A stretch of 64,000 nucleotides of DNA from Larus michahellis (lineage: Eukaryota; Chordata; Aves; Charadriiformes; Laridae). The notes beneath the pieces are model-generated. The model did not search any database, had not been told where the DNA came from, and saw only the letters and a program-made list of their open reading frames with translations. The stretch is from NCBI RefSeq assembly GCF_964199755.1, contig NC_133896.1, forward strand, positions 85,048,215-85,112,214. The letters run 5' to 3'. A program made the position numbers and the translations under genes. Shown here piece after piece: positions 50,962 to 63,500 of this stretch; the stretch's first letter is position 1, and each line of letters begins with the position of its first letter.

Positions 50962-51835
50962 CTTGAAGCACAAACAGAGAGAGATCAGGTACAGAATTAG
51001 GCTACTGAGATCACTTTGATTAGTAGCCAGTCTGATTACATCAATCAATGAAATCGGCACAAAAGAGAATGCCTGGTTCTTTCAGAGGGAGGACACAGAC
51101 GAGATGATAAAATAGTTAATTCACTTGTCCCCTCCCATGGGAAAACCTCACAGGGGAAACAACAAAAATATAAGAGGTAATGCATTGTCCTGAAGAGATG
51201 AATGAATCTTCCCTGCACCACTCATTTCCTGGGACAGACACTGAAATTCCTGTATCTCCACATTTCCTGCAACCACTTGCTATTTGACCTCTAAGGCTGC
51301 CTGTAGGACCATATCAGGAGCTAAAGAGGAGGAGGGCAGAGTATGGGATGGGAAAGCCTGTCAAGCATTAGACTCAAGCAATTTTGTGGGTGGTTCTACA
51401 AAGTACTTGATGAGAGGAAGGGAGCAGGGCACATTCTGGCTCCTCCTCTTCCTTTGCTGCTCTTTGCCAACTGTCACTCTTTGTTCATGTCAGATGAGTC
51501 CTGTGGGGAACTGCCTTTGGGATGGAAAGATGGGGAATCTCAATAACCCGTACTGCTAAGGCTGCTGACTGCCACCAGCAATTTTGTACAACTGGACAAA
51601 TGTACAGCTAGTTGGCCTCTCAAGCTGTCTTTTGGCCCTTTTTTTCTATGACTATGATCCACAGCTCTTTCCAATACACTTTTTCTGCCCAGTCTTCTGC
51701 AGAATGACAAGACTCAGTGTCTATTCACTAAAAAGATCCCTGCATTTCCATATACAGTCTGCCTGATGACTTCTCCAAAACCAGTATTTGGCACCCTGCT
51801 TTGCCCAAGATCTGAGACAGCAGATCTTTACCTAA

Positions 51836-52543
51836 GATCTTGAGAGCAGCCCTGAGGAGAAGGAGTTGGGGGTGCTGGTGGACGAGAAGCTCAACATGAG
51901 CAGGCAATGTGCGCTTGCAGCCCAGAAAGCCAACTGCATCCTGGGCAGCATCAAAAGATGTGTGGCCAGCAGGTCAAGGGAGGTGATTCTGCCCCTCTAC
52001 TCTGCTCTGGTGAGACCCCACCTGGAGTACTGCGTCCAGCTCTGGAGTCCTCAGCACAAGAAGGACACGGACCTGTTGGAGCGGGTCCAGCGGAGGGCCA
52101 TGAAGATGATCAGAGGGCTGGAGCACCTATGCTATGAGGGCAGGCTGAGAGAGTTGGGGCTGTTCAGCCTGGAGAAGAGAAGGCTCCGAGGAGACCTTAT
52201 AGCAGCCTTCCAATACCTAAAGGGGACCTACAGGAAAGATGGGGAGGGACTCTTTATCAGGGAGTGTAGTGATAGGACATGGGGTAACCGCCTCAAATTG
52301 AAAGAGGGTAGATTTACATTGGATATCAGGAAGAAATTCTTTACTGTGAGGGTGGTGAGGCACTGTAACAGGTTGTCCAGGGAAGCTGTGGATGCCCCAT
52401 CCCTGGAAGTGTTCAAGGCCAGGCTGGATGGGGCTTTGAGCAGCCTGGTCTAGTGGGAGGTGTCCCTGCCCATGGCAGGAGGTTGGAACTAGGTGATCTT
52501 TAAGGTCCCTTCCAACCTGAACCATTCTGTGATTCTGCGATAG
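51836..52543 (+). mobile_element. CR1 LINE, 5'-truncated 3' end
   Basis: The frame at 51866-52453 encodes [119 protein letters not shown]. It is followed by GTTGGAACTAGGTGATCTTT, CCCTTCCAACC and ATTCTGTGATTCTG. It is intact over 195 codons. The same subfamily features are seen in the copy at 30118-30682 and in the C-terminal end of the copy at 4690-6838. Confidence 0.95.
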
Positions 52544-55500
52544 CAGGTACTCTGAACAGCAAGACAACTGTGCACAACCCTTCTGAAAGGAAAAGGAAGT
52601 TAATACTGTCATCACATGGAAAGTGCCTATGTAAAAACAGCAATTTCTTCAGTTCCCATTTTCACTCTGTGAGTAGCTCAAAGTCCCTGATAACAGTATA
52701 GCAGGTCTGGGTGCAGTTCTGCTTGCACCACGAAAGCTACTGCAGGTTCCACCTGGAGACCTTTTATTTGGTAAATCTCACAGACAAAGAAGATGAAGCT
52801 TGAATTTCAAAATAGTATTTGAGTTTGCTGGAGTAAGATTTGAAAAAATCATCTTGAGTTTCAGAAATGTCTGTTCTAAGGCTTTTGTATTGCTGGCCAG
52901 CATTACTGTATTTGAGAAACTTCAAATGAAGTTAATAGTAAATACCAAAAACCTCTGCCCTTCTGGGGGCAGAGAGACAACAAGAAGGGTGGAAAGAATA
53001 AATAGAATAGAGATGCTGTAGGATCTGAAGAGGTATAATCTAGACTAAAGGTAACTAGTTTACTGACAGGAATGACTAAGTATTGGGACAGATTGCTGGT
53101 GGAAGGAATGTGCCACCACCTTTGCCGCATTTAAGAACTGTCTAGGTAAGCATTGCCAGGAGAAGCAGGGAATAGCTGAACCTTAGGGCAGGAAAATGGG
53201 CCAGCTGGCTTCTCAGTAGTTCTGTGTTTTTTGGTTGTTGCCTCTACTCCGTAGCTCACTCATCAGTAACACCGAGTTTGTAAATCTCCTCACTATCATG
53301 GTCTCTTGTTTTATTAGAGGTTGTTGTGTCTTTGACTTGCCCAGTGTTTATGTAAGAGCAGGAATTGTGTGACATAAATTTAACACACTAAAAGAAAAAG
53401 ACATATGAAAGATTAAATTGGTACTAATATCAATAGTTTCTTGTTTGACTAAGGGATTACTATTTTTCTGTTTACCTGACAACCAAATCTAGATAAACCT
53501 TGACGTTCTTAGGGATAAAGAAGTGATAAGAAAGTCATCAGCCTTCCCTGCGAAGCAGCACACTGTGTGCTTGACTTCATGTATTTTTCTTTTAACACAG
53601 CTGCATGTCCTTCATAAATCTGAAACTTGAGCAAGTTAACAAAAGCTAGAACATGAAAATGTCATTTAATTTCTCTTGGTTGCACCCAACTACATGCATA
53701 TTTCAGCAACGTAGTCTAGGCCAGAGAATAGACTGCTAGCCAGAGAAAGCTACTCGAGGACAAAGATGTTGGTGAGAGCCAGCTGGACTGTAGGAACTCA
53801 GTTCCCAATGACTTGATGTTCAGAACTGGGTACTAGCAGCGCTAATGTCTGTAAAAAACTTGTCTTCTAACAAGAGGACGCTGGAGTGGCTGTCCAAATA
53901 TGCATCATCTCATGAGAGATCGCAGATGAGCAAACCCTGGTGAGACACAAAATGGAGAGTTTTCTCAGAGAACCCACATAAGACCAAAGCTATCTTTTTA
54001 AGAGTTTTAGGAATGCTGCGTTTGTTCTATTGTAAAGAGATTGCACCCGATGAGAGTTATTTTATACTTGTTTTACTTTGGCATAAATAATGCAAAGGCA
54101 GAGAAAGAATGAATCAGCCCTTTCTCCATTTCAGTCACGGTATATAAAAAGAAGAGTAGTATTTCTGCAGTGCCAGCCTTGCTTGAACTTGGACAGTTAC
54201 ATTCTGCCTACGTGCCACCTCCTCCTGATGTTCCCCCTGCAGATAATATCCCCTTCAATATTTCCATGCCTGGTATTCCTGCTAGGTATTGCCTACTACC
54301 ACACACCACTCAACAGCTGTAGTTTTTCACCCCGTGCAATGATTCACTGCATTCCTCTGAGGGATGAAGGCAATTTCTAAATGCAGTCTCACGAATCAGC
54401 ATACCTTCTGGATCACAAGAACATCCAGTTCATCATCACCATTAAATCAGATAACAGGAGCAGCTGCTTAATCAAAGTCTGCTGCCTCTTTTATGGCATC
54501 TGAAGATTTCAGGCTAGTCAGTGCTTTAGAGGAAAGTGCAAGGAGATTTAAAGACAAAACAAATGCAACTTATTCTGTACTGTTTCCTATAGCTCAAGAA
54601 GTGCTTAACGTAAAGATGATGCTTAGTGTGCAGCTAAACGATAATTGCATCTCTAAATTCTGATTAACTCCAGAGCGTATATAATAAATCCCCGATAACT
54701 GCATGAGGCCTAAGGATTGTTCTATCCTTTTTTAGAAGACTTCTGCCAATATGAAATATATTCAATGGATAAAAGTGGGCTGGTATGCTGTACTGTTGGA
54801 ACCGCGTGAAAACACCAGCCAAGTCAGCAATACTTCAGAAGTGATACATGAATTGCCACAGAATTACAGTGAAGAGAAAAGGAAAGATGTTTGATTTCAA
54901 GTTGTCCAATAGTAATTAAATTGAGGGAAATCAGTAATAACGTATCCTGCTTTCAGTGTCTTTTTGAGCATTCTAATGCATTCCAGGGGCAACTCCGCTG
55001 CCTTGACCAAAATAGAATAAACGAACCTAACAGCCGCTATTTTCATTTTAATACTCAAAGTAGGATGCAAGTTCTTCATAGGCTGTGCTGTCCCTCAACA
55101 GAGGTGTGAATTTCACTCAGAAATTTGCTGAATTTTTCTTATATTATAATCAGGCAATTCCCTTTTATAACCTAATCTCTGCGACTTCAATTTACATTGT
55201 CAAGCACTTATTATGAAAACAGGACATCTAGAACTTTTCCCAATGTTATATTTCAGTGTGTTTGATGGGCCTCTCTTCCCCTATTCTTGCCCACTTAAGC
55301 TTTGACCTGCCTTTCCAAAGGACATCTGTAACTCTCTGTGTTCTCTGCTCTTGCCTTAAAGCACGTAATAGTTCAGAGAGATATCTGCCCATCAATCTTT
55401 CAATCAGAATTTTTTTCCATACCACAAAGATACAAAAAAAACCCTCAAAGAAAGGGCAAATTGCACATCTATGGAACAGCACAGCTGAAAAATAAAGCAA

Positions 55501-57899
55501 CCACTGAACAATGTAAAATGCCAAAGGCTTTGCTTCTTTCTCAGGAGACATTTTCAGTGAAGCAAATAAAAAAGAGTAAAAAGTAGACCATGCCTAAGCT
55601 ATGGTCTACTTTAAAAAGGAACTTGCATGAGTTTGGTCTTATAACTGCCTTTCAAAGAAGCCTGGGTAGTCCTTCCTTTTTTGGACTTATCAGTCCTCAC
55701 CCCTATAAAACCAACTCACTCTAACAGGCACCATGCAGGATGGCACTTCATTGAGAAACACAGGAGAGGAGAGAAGGCAGTTCTCCTGTTTGCTTGGTAA
55801 CATTATCTAACGCTATTTCTTGTGCTCTCCCCTAATGTGAAGGATTCATCTTCCAAAGTGTTGAACAAACATCTCCCAGCAATGCAAGCCATGGTGAAGG
55901 TGGGCTACTGCTCTTCAACATGGTATCAGCAGAGACCGTAACTCGCCGTGGCACCTTTCTGCAACCGGCTGCCTCTTCAGCCATTGCCCTCACGGCTGCC
56001 CCTCTGCCAGACCAGGGCCAAACACTTTGGTGACTGACCCAGAAAGCATCAAGTTTTCAAGCATGACCTAGAAAGGTAACCTTTCTTCCTCCTGTGGTAC
56101 AAAACCAACGATCGGTTGAGGCATCCAAATTACACTATTTTAACCAGATGTTGCGAGCTTTTTTTTTTTTTTTTGTAAGACCAATAAAAAATGCTTTTCT
56201 CTGGCGCACAGTGGAGCCAGGTGTGTTTAATAGGCACTGGGATATTAGACTTCTCTAGGAGGATTATCAAAAGATGGTAAATTACCTTACAGTATGAACA
56301 TTTCAAGGCATTACTGTATGAGAACATTTAAAGTGGAGAAAAATCAGAGAATTCCCACAAAACGAATCTCATATATGAGGAACTACAGAGAAGATTAAGG
56401 TTGAGAGAGTTCAATTAAAAAAAAAAAAAAAAGGTGAAAAGCTTCTGTCCTTTCAGATAAAGAAAAGAAAGGGATTGTTTAGCATAATTCAGGAGAGTAG
56501 AAGCATGAATTGCTTCTGTAAAGGAAATATAATTTATTCTAAGCATGACATAGGCCAAGGGGTAAAACACCATGGCAACAATTCCTTTAAAGAAGAAGGT
56601 GTCCCACTGAGTGCGTTGAATAATTTTAAAAGTCCTTCTTCTGAACAGACTGTTGCAGTATAAATGCTAGGAAACATTCTATATATAGATATACCGAATA
56701 ACACCCTGGTGCATATAACCCTCTGCGCTTTCAATGGCAGTACCATAAACGGACACGAGTGACCACCACAAATCTAAACTACTGCAGGTATCAAAGTAAT
56801 GAAAATAACTCTTTAAAAAACACCTGATCTCTGCAGTTTTATTCTGATGAAAGGGCTTACCTCACTTGTGTTTGCCACTGATAAAATCCTCTGATACAGT
56901 CTTGAAGGAAGGAAAGTACATAAGCACTTTTAGAATTGCCATTGTAGCAAATTTGAGAAATAATTGTGCAGCTTCTTGACATAAAGTAATTAGCCTGCAA
57001 TTAATTTTTAGCCTGGTACATTTCCAGCAATAAGCATCAGGATTGCTCAGTCAAGAAATGTGTGAAAACGCAGCTTGGGAAGCATTAATGGAGACAGAGC
57101 CTTTTTTTCCGCTTGTGCGCTCTCCGCCTCATTTCCTCTTCAGAAAGTTGCTTTTAAGTATGGTTCTTCTCAAGGCAAATAAAGCATAATTCATCTAATC
57201 AGTTAGAAAGCATGCAGCAGAGCGTTCCTCATTACAGGAAAACAAATGGCTTATGCTTCAATCTAGAGCTATTACTTTCCCCTGAGTAGAGCTAATGTAG
57301 TGGAAATACAGTACCCATGACCAACATCTAGTAAACAAAAGAGCTGATTATTTAAAGATAAAGACTACAGAAACAAAAAGATGACAGACAGTAAATTTCA
57401 ATATAGGTCAGCTAAGGCTAATAGGTATAGCCAGCTACTTGGGATGTGGTTTTAAACGGCCAATTTCCTTGAAAATTGGCTGCTGACAAAGCCTGCTGTT
57501 TTCTAGCAAGAATATGCGGGGTTAGGTGTCAGCTATTCGGGAGCAGTAAAAGGAGCTCTTTCAGAGACAAGCGTTGTAGACGGGAGCATCAGGGACTTGA
57601 CAGAGGTGGAAAAGCCTTCTGTGGTCTCTAGTACCATCCTGCAGGTGGGCGGACAAGTCACAGACAGAATATGCAGCTTTCTCACATTCATCGCAGACAT
57701 TTCTTGTGCCCCTGTGTGGTACTTAGACAGATATCACTATCAGCATTTGATGATATGCTTGATATTTGAAACAGGGGAAGAATTTAAGTGCAGGGAAGGA
57801 GGGTGGTAACACTTGGAGCTTCTCCTACAGGAACCATTTAACATGTTTCGTCCCATGCATTTTACAGAATGGTTTTCCTTCTCATCCCTCCTCCATAGC

Positions 57900-59430
57900 T
57901 ATGCCCCAATGTGGGCATAGGCCCAAGGGGGAGTCAGTTGGCAGATGGCAGGAACACTTGGCTACGACCAGAGTCCCATCCATTTCCCCCTTCTTCAATT
58001 CCTGCCATGCAGAATTCACTACTGATTGCTTAGAGAATCACTATGTGGTCTTGGAAACGTTGATAAGTGCAGAGTTATCCAGACATAGGATCTGAATCTG
58101 CTTTTCCATACCCATTGCCTTCATTAGAGATCTTTGAAGTTCCACTGCCAGATTTGCTTGGGCGCCAGGGAACTTCAGGAGTGTTCGCTGAGTTCCCAAG
58201 GCCAACCAACCAGGAGTAAAGGTTGTGTCAAACATAGATGCCAACTTCTTGTAGGTGTTTAAAGAAATGACCAAGAAAGACTTAGAAAGACATTTAAAGA
58301 AATGAAGAAGCTTCACAGGATGGAATGATATGAAAAAGAGGTGGCTCTCACAGATGAAATACAGCACGATGGCATCCTCAGCCAGCTGTGCAACAGCTGA
58401 CCCAGCACGACACAATTGGCATCAGCTCTGCGTAGCAGTCCTTGTTTGTACAAACGATCATATCCTCTGATGGCTGGAACTGGTTGAGCCCCACAGAAGT
58501 CTTGAGGTCTGCCTGGCGGTGTCGCTGTACGTCAGATCACACAGTAACTCACAATGTCACTTTTTAGTGAAAAAAGAGCTCTGCCGAGAAGTCACCGAGG
58601 GATCCCCACAATTAGAAACATTCAAGAAACCATATCTCAGCCAGACCCTGAGGCTACTTCTCCTTCTGCTACAATGCTGTTTCCAAAGAGGATAACCAGG
58701 CACATTGGCTGTCACACAGATACAGCCGAGGCAACCAGCACATAACCCGTAAAATACACAGTGCTGGTACGCAGTTCAAAATTTTGTTTCAAGGACAACT
58801 CCACGGATCCATCTGGGCCCTACAACTCCATCTGGGAAAGTCTTGACATACTCCGCTCTGAATTTGGGCCCCTCCAAAGAGCTCTTCCAAAGGAATGACT
58901 GCAGCACTTTTGTCAACCTAGGGTGAATGTCTTGCACTTCCACACTCACTTACTGAAGATCCCTGACCTCTTCCTGAGGCATAAAGGAGAAAATGCCATC
59001 ATTTTACAGGTTTACAGGTAATATGGCACCAAAGTTCACCTTGATTGCAAGTGTAAGGGAGGTAACAATCCTTTGACATAACACACAACAGAAATTGAGC
59101 AAATCAAGACAAATGCATCAAATATTTAAAGTTACTCAAATTAAAAAAAAGATTTTTTAAACATTGTAGTGAGACGGTACTCAAGCGTAGAGAGATGAAT
59201 ATCTGGGAAATGAGTACAGCATACAGTAAAAGAGTAAGTCACTCTTCTAGCATGACCCACGCTAGAAGATTCTGGGATGTGAGGAGCAGGCAGCCAGCAA
59301 ATGGTAAGAGCCTTGTGCTGAACCTCCACCACACAAGACAGCTGCCAATGAATTCTGCATAAATATCTATACCTGGAAATTAAACTGTGCCAGGTTATGC
59401 CCTGGGCACTGGAACTCAATCATCTGCACT
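57900..59430 (-). pseudogene. Possible degenerate coding remnant, unidentified
   Basis: The longest frame is 58415-58041 (124 codons), with LNTYKKLASMFDTTFTP, then WLALGTQRTLLKFPGAQANL and AVELQRSLMKAMGMEKQIQ. Upstream on the same strand, other frames give protein-like pieces broken by stops, such as EGPKFRAEYVKTFPDGVVG (near 58800-58870), QADLKTSVGLNQFQPSEDM (near 58450-58520) and MIEFQCPGHNLAQFNFQ (59423-59373). The frame changes between pieces. This could be a decayed retrocopy, an old retroelement or chance. I do not recognise the family. Confidence 0.25.
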
Positions 59431-59438
59431 GTTCCACT

Positions 59439-59474
59439 GTCTTAGTACAATTTTGGGTCTTAGTACAATTTTGG
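59439..59474. repeat. 18-bp perfect tandem duplication
   Basis: GTCTTAGTACAATTTTGG occurs twice in a row with no mismatch. Confidence 0.95.
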
Positions 59475-59939
59475 CCTGAACCAGGTACCAGAAAGATGAC
59501 CAAGACCCTGGTCACAAGTGAGGAGTTATCCTGGGACAGGGGCTTTTGCTAACAGATATCCCACGTGGCCATGATGTTTTGGAAGGTAAGAAAGTTTAAT
59601 GGCATGAGTGCAAGCCATTTCATGTCAGCTGGTCTCAGTGCCTGAAATTCATCCCAAGAACGTTCAATTTACGGATGTTGTCAAACAGTACATGGAAGTT
59701 TTGCATTTACCTAGAACAATTACTCATTTCATCATTTTTCTTTCGTGTTCACATCCAATATAAATATTTCAGACTTCTTATGCCATTCCACATATATATT
59801 TATTATATTCATCATATGTTATGATGTTCATATGTTCATCATAACAATGTAGTTTTTTCTTTTGTGCTTAAAAGAAGGCACTAAGCCCAGGTACCTCAGC
59901 CTGTCAAATATCTCCTTCCTTTCCTTGCTGTCACTTAAC

Positions 59940-60526
59940 CATAATCATATCCTCATCTTAAGGCCACATGCAGCCCATACAGTAAGTAAGCAAACTGGAA
60001 AATTACTGGGAGATGATCAGAAGGTAATGCAATTTATGAGACTAATAGGAAGAGCAGGGACACTACAAGAAGTGAAGGCACTTGTGAAAAAGAGACCAAG
60101 TCCAGTGAAGAACAAAATAGTTGAGATTCTAAGAAAATACCTAAGAATGGATGACTTAACCATTATAAACCGATTTTCTGTAGTGTCACTATTCCAAGCA
60201 AGCAAGGAAGTAGCGAGTTACAAGTAATCCTTGATTTCCATCCAAGGAGCCTTCAGCTTAGGGAATTTAAAACTTCTTTAAGAAGATAGAACCATCTGTC
60301 CAAATAGCGTCCAGCTACTTACAACGCAGTGTGGCTCTGTAAGTACCACTCTTACCGGAGACTAGCTGTTATTAATGCCTCTGATCACAGCCAGTTCTCA
60401 GAAGAATCCATGGAAACCCTTCAGAAATGGTTGCAGAAGCCCACATGCAAGCTTGACAGCTGGATTCACAGCTCAGACCTGCTCTCTGAATCCAACCTCT
60501 TTGCACGTTATATAAAATATTTTTAA
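59940..60526 (+). pseudogene. Coding-like tract of unknown origin
   Basis: The end of the frame at 59862-60227 reads QTGKLLGDDQKVMQFMRLIG, TLQEVKALVKKRPSPVKNK, IVEILRKYLRMDDLTIINRF, with a balanced composition and few low-complexity residues. A second frame at 60329-60526, in a different phase, reads WLCKYHSYRRLAVINASDH, then ESMETLQKWLQKPTCKLDSW. An acceptor-like CAG precedes the first at about 59976-59981. It could be an unspliced exon, a pseudogene or chance. No family recognised. Confidence 0.2.
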
Positions 60527-63500
60527 AATGAAATCTGTATTTGAGACCTCTTTTGACAGTGCTTGGATCAATTGGTTCTGTCCATAATAAACATTCTTAA
60601 AATTCACTTCTTCCTGGCATGGGTATAAAAGAAAAGAAAAAAAAAAAAGCAGTTCCATTGAACAGTGTCAAATTATCCTGATGTAAGGAAAAGGCAAATT
60701 TGGCCCATGAAGTCCATGCCAGCCTTTTGGCATGTGTACTCCCTTTTCCACTAGCTTGGTTCTCATCAAGCAGCAGGTGTAGACTTGTTTCAGAATAAAG
60801 ATACCTGTTGTTAGGAGGGCCATTTAACGTCAGCTTGTGATAGTAACACTTTTACCAGGAGCAGATGTCGCTCCCTTCCCGGTACAAAGATCAGAACGTT
60901 GCCACAGATGGCTCAGTCATACTACGTGAAAATTTTCTCCCTACTCTGCCATTGCAGTTGTACCTGACTAGAATGCTCTGACAGGGCTGACGGTAAGAGA
61001 CAAGCTTGCATCCTGCGAGACTTTTCCTCTTTAAGGCAGTAAAAGATAAGAAGGAGTTTTGCTTGCAGTCAGGTAGGAGTTTCTCCTTTTTTTTTTTTTT
61101 TTTTTTTTTAAATGGTAGAGAAATCCAGATATTTTAGTATGGAAGGAAACACACACACATTTTAAAGAGGATCAGGAAAACCGTATCAAGTGTCCTTAAG
61201 CCAGGCTCAGGTTTTAGCTTACTCCAGCATCTTTCAGAGACTCTGAAAGGTAATCAACCATTACAAGCCTGACTTACCAACTCCAGCACTCCTACTAATT
61301 GTTCCAGCTAAACCCATAATGTTAAAACTTCCTGCTCAGAGGATCTGTGACTCAAGACATCTTTCACACTGACATGCAGTCTTCACCTCACTCACAAAAT
61401 ACCCCAAATACTGTACATCTATTAATAAAAAAGTTACTTTTCTCTGCAAGTATGTTTTCAGCTCATACTCCTTCCAATGGAGACCAAAGAGGAGAATTCA
61501 TGCAAGCTGAAACGTCATTCATGTTTTCTGCATGCCCTGCCCTTGGCTTCCAGATCTACATTTTACCAATTAGTTTTATGCTACTCAGTTCATAAGCACA
61601 GAAATGAGCACTTGGGCTAATTATGCTTCAGGTGTAACAGATCACCTGCCCATGTGTCACCAGAATGAGCAACATTTTCAACTAGGTTGAACAACCAAAA
61701 GTTGTTTGTACACAAAAGTCTCCCCATCTGTCTGAATAGGGATTACTGTTAATGAGCCTGCATCCTTGGCCCTGCTCCTTTGAGGTTATAAATTACTTTA
61801 ATGCTTTAATCTACCAGTGAAAAACCCTGGCTGAAGGAGTGGAGAAGAAACAAGCAGAACACACCACAACCAACTACGTGTACTGAAATACATCTCTCAT
61901 CTCACATAGTGGTTTCACAAATAAGAAACACACAATGTTCTGAAAAGGACTACTTGCATGAGGCTATACATCCTAACTATATATTTAAATAAAGGAAGTA
62001 CAAACCATCTTTATATGAAGTCTCTACCTGCTCTGCCATATTCGGTAGAGGGAGCCCATCAATTTTCCAGATTCCCTGGGGTAAACCCCCCAGTGCTTAA
62101 AGATTTCCCCCAAACTGCGCGGCCCGTAAAGTTAGCATCTTTAGGGCATACAGCTTTCTGTCTGTATCAGTGCTACAGAGTGATAAGGTGTAAGCAGGAG
62201 GTCCTGAGGGAGGCACCAACCCTCATAACTAAGGCAGGCCTCTACTGGGAATGAGGAACGTGATTAAAACAGGTCAAGGTCAACAAGGCCGCACGGGCAC
62301 AAAACCAGAGTATGAGAAATGTGTTACTTTGGTGCTGTGGTATGCAGACTGTGCACAAGATAAGAAACTGCTTGTGCTTAATTGCAACTAGGTAGAAGGG
62401 TCAAGGCTAAAATAAAATTATTTGTCTTAGTGAGTGTATATGGTAAACAATATGACGCCAGTATGAAATGGATACTGGTAGGGGAGTTTTGGGGTGCAAA
62501 GTCTTCCAAAGTCACCTGTATCCAGGCAACGATATAAGTAATACCATACAAAGTCAAGACTATCTAAGTAACAGTACTGAAAAAAACCCAACAAACTTGG
62601 GTATGGATGTAGCAGAAATGGGATCAACTAGGAAAAAAGTAACTGGGGACAGACTGTTCATTTGAGAGGAGTTTGGATGGAGAAAGAGAGGTGCAAGGGT
62701 TCTGAAAAGTCACATCCAGAAATAGAAAACTGGGAGATAAGAAATAAAATCAGGTACAGAATAAGGAACTGCAGGATGTTTTTGTCAGTAGGAGTGTGGA
62801 CACCTACAGATGGTGATGAAGCTGACCTTTGAATCCAAGTCCACAAAGATGCCAAAGGGACCCCCATTGGACAACCTGCTGGAGCCTCCATCATGTCTTT
62901 GTCTGAAAGATTTGGTGTGCGAAAGTGGGAAAAGGAGGGATGGACTTACAGTGGGAAGGGAGATAGAATTGTAATCCAATAGTAGTTGGGTGTGATTCAT
63001 AAGACTTAAGAATGATAATTAGTAGCTTTATAGCTGTGTGTGCTTTTAGATTAATTATCATTTAATTGCTCTATTAGTCTCTCAGCATTGATTAATTTAA
63101 AAACACCACAGTCTTTTAATTCAGTTATACCTCAAGGAGAAGAAGGGGAGAGCCAGACTCATAAAGCAACATACAGCTACCACCTTTGGTTCACCAGCCT
63201 GAAAGACCAGCTCTATCCATTAACCAACAGGGGCAGCTTTCACCCCATCTCCAGAGGCATGCTCAGGCTCCCACTCCAAGTCTCGGTCTCCATCCTCCCA
63301 CCAAACGACACCTGTAATTCACAGGCTTCAAAGCACATTTAACACAATAAGAAAATACTGATCTCTGTGTTCTCTGACTGTCTGTGCTCAGCTCACCACA
63401 CTTCTCTTCCTCACATTTGTATAAAAAAATGTCAAGCCTACTGGTATATTATGATCATAAAATGTTTCTGGAATGGTTTCACGGTCTCATACCTGTGAAC

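Noticed and set aside
53033..53160. Possible ancient CR1 tail
   Set aside because: TATTGGGACAGATTGCTGG vaguely recalls the CR1 NRLP region, but the match is too poor to call.
56380..56480. Possible CR1 fragment (ATTAAGGTTGAGAGAGTTCA)
   Set aside because: A short match to the CR1 LRELGLF region only; no order of further CR1 words.
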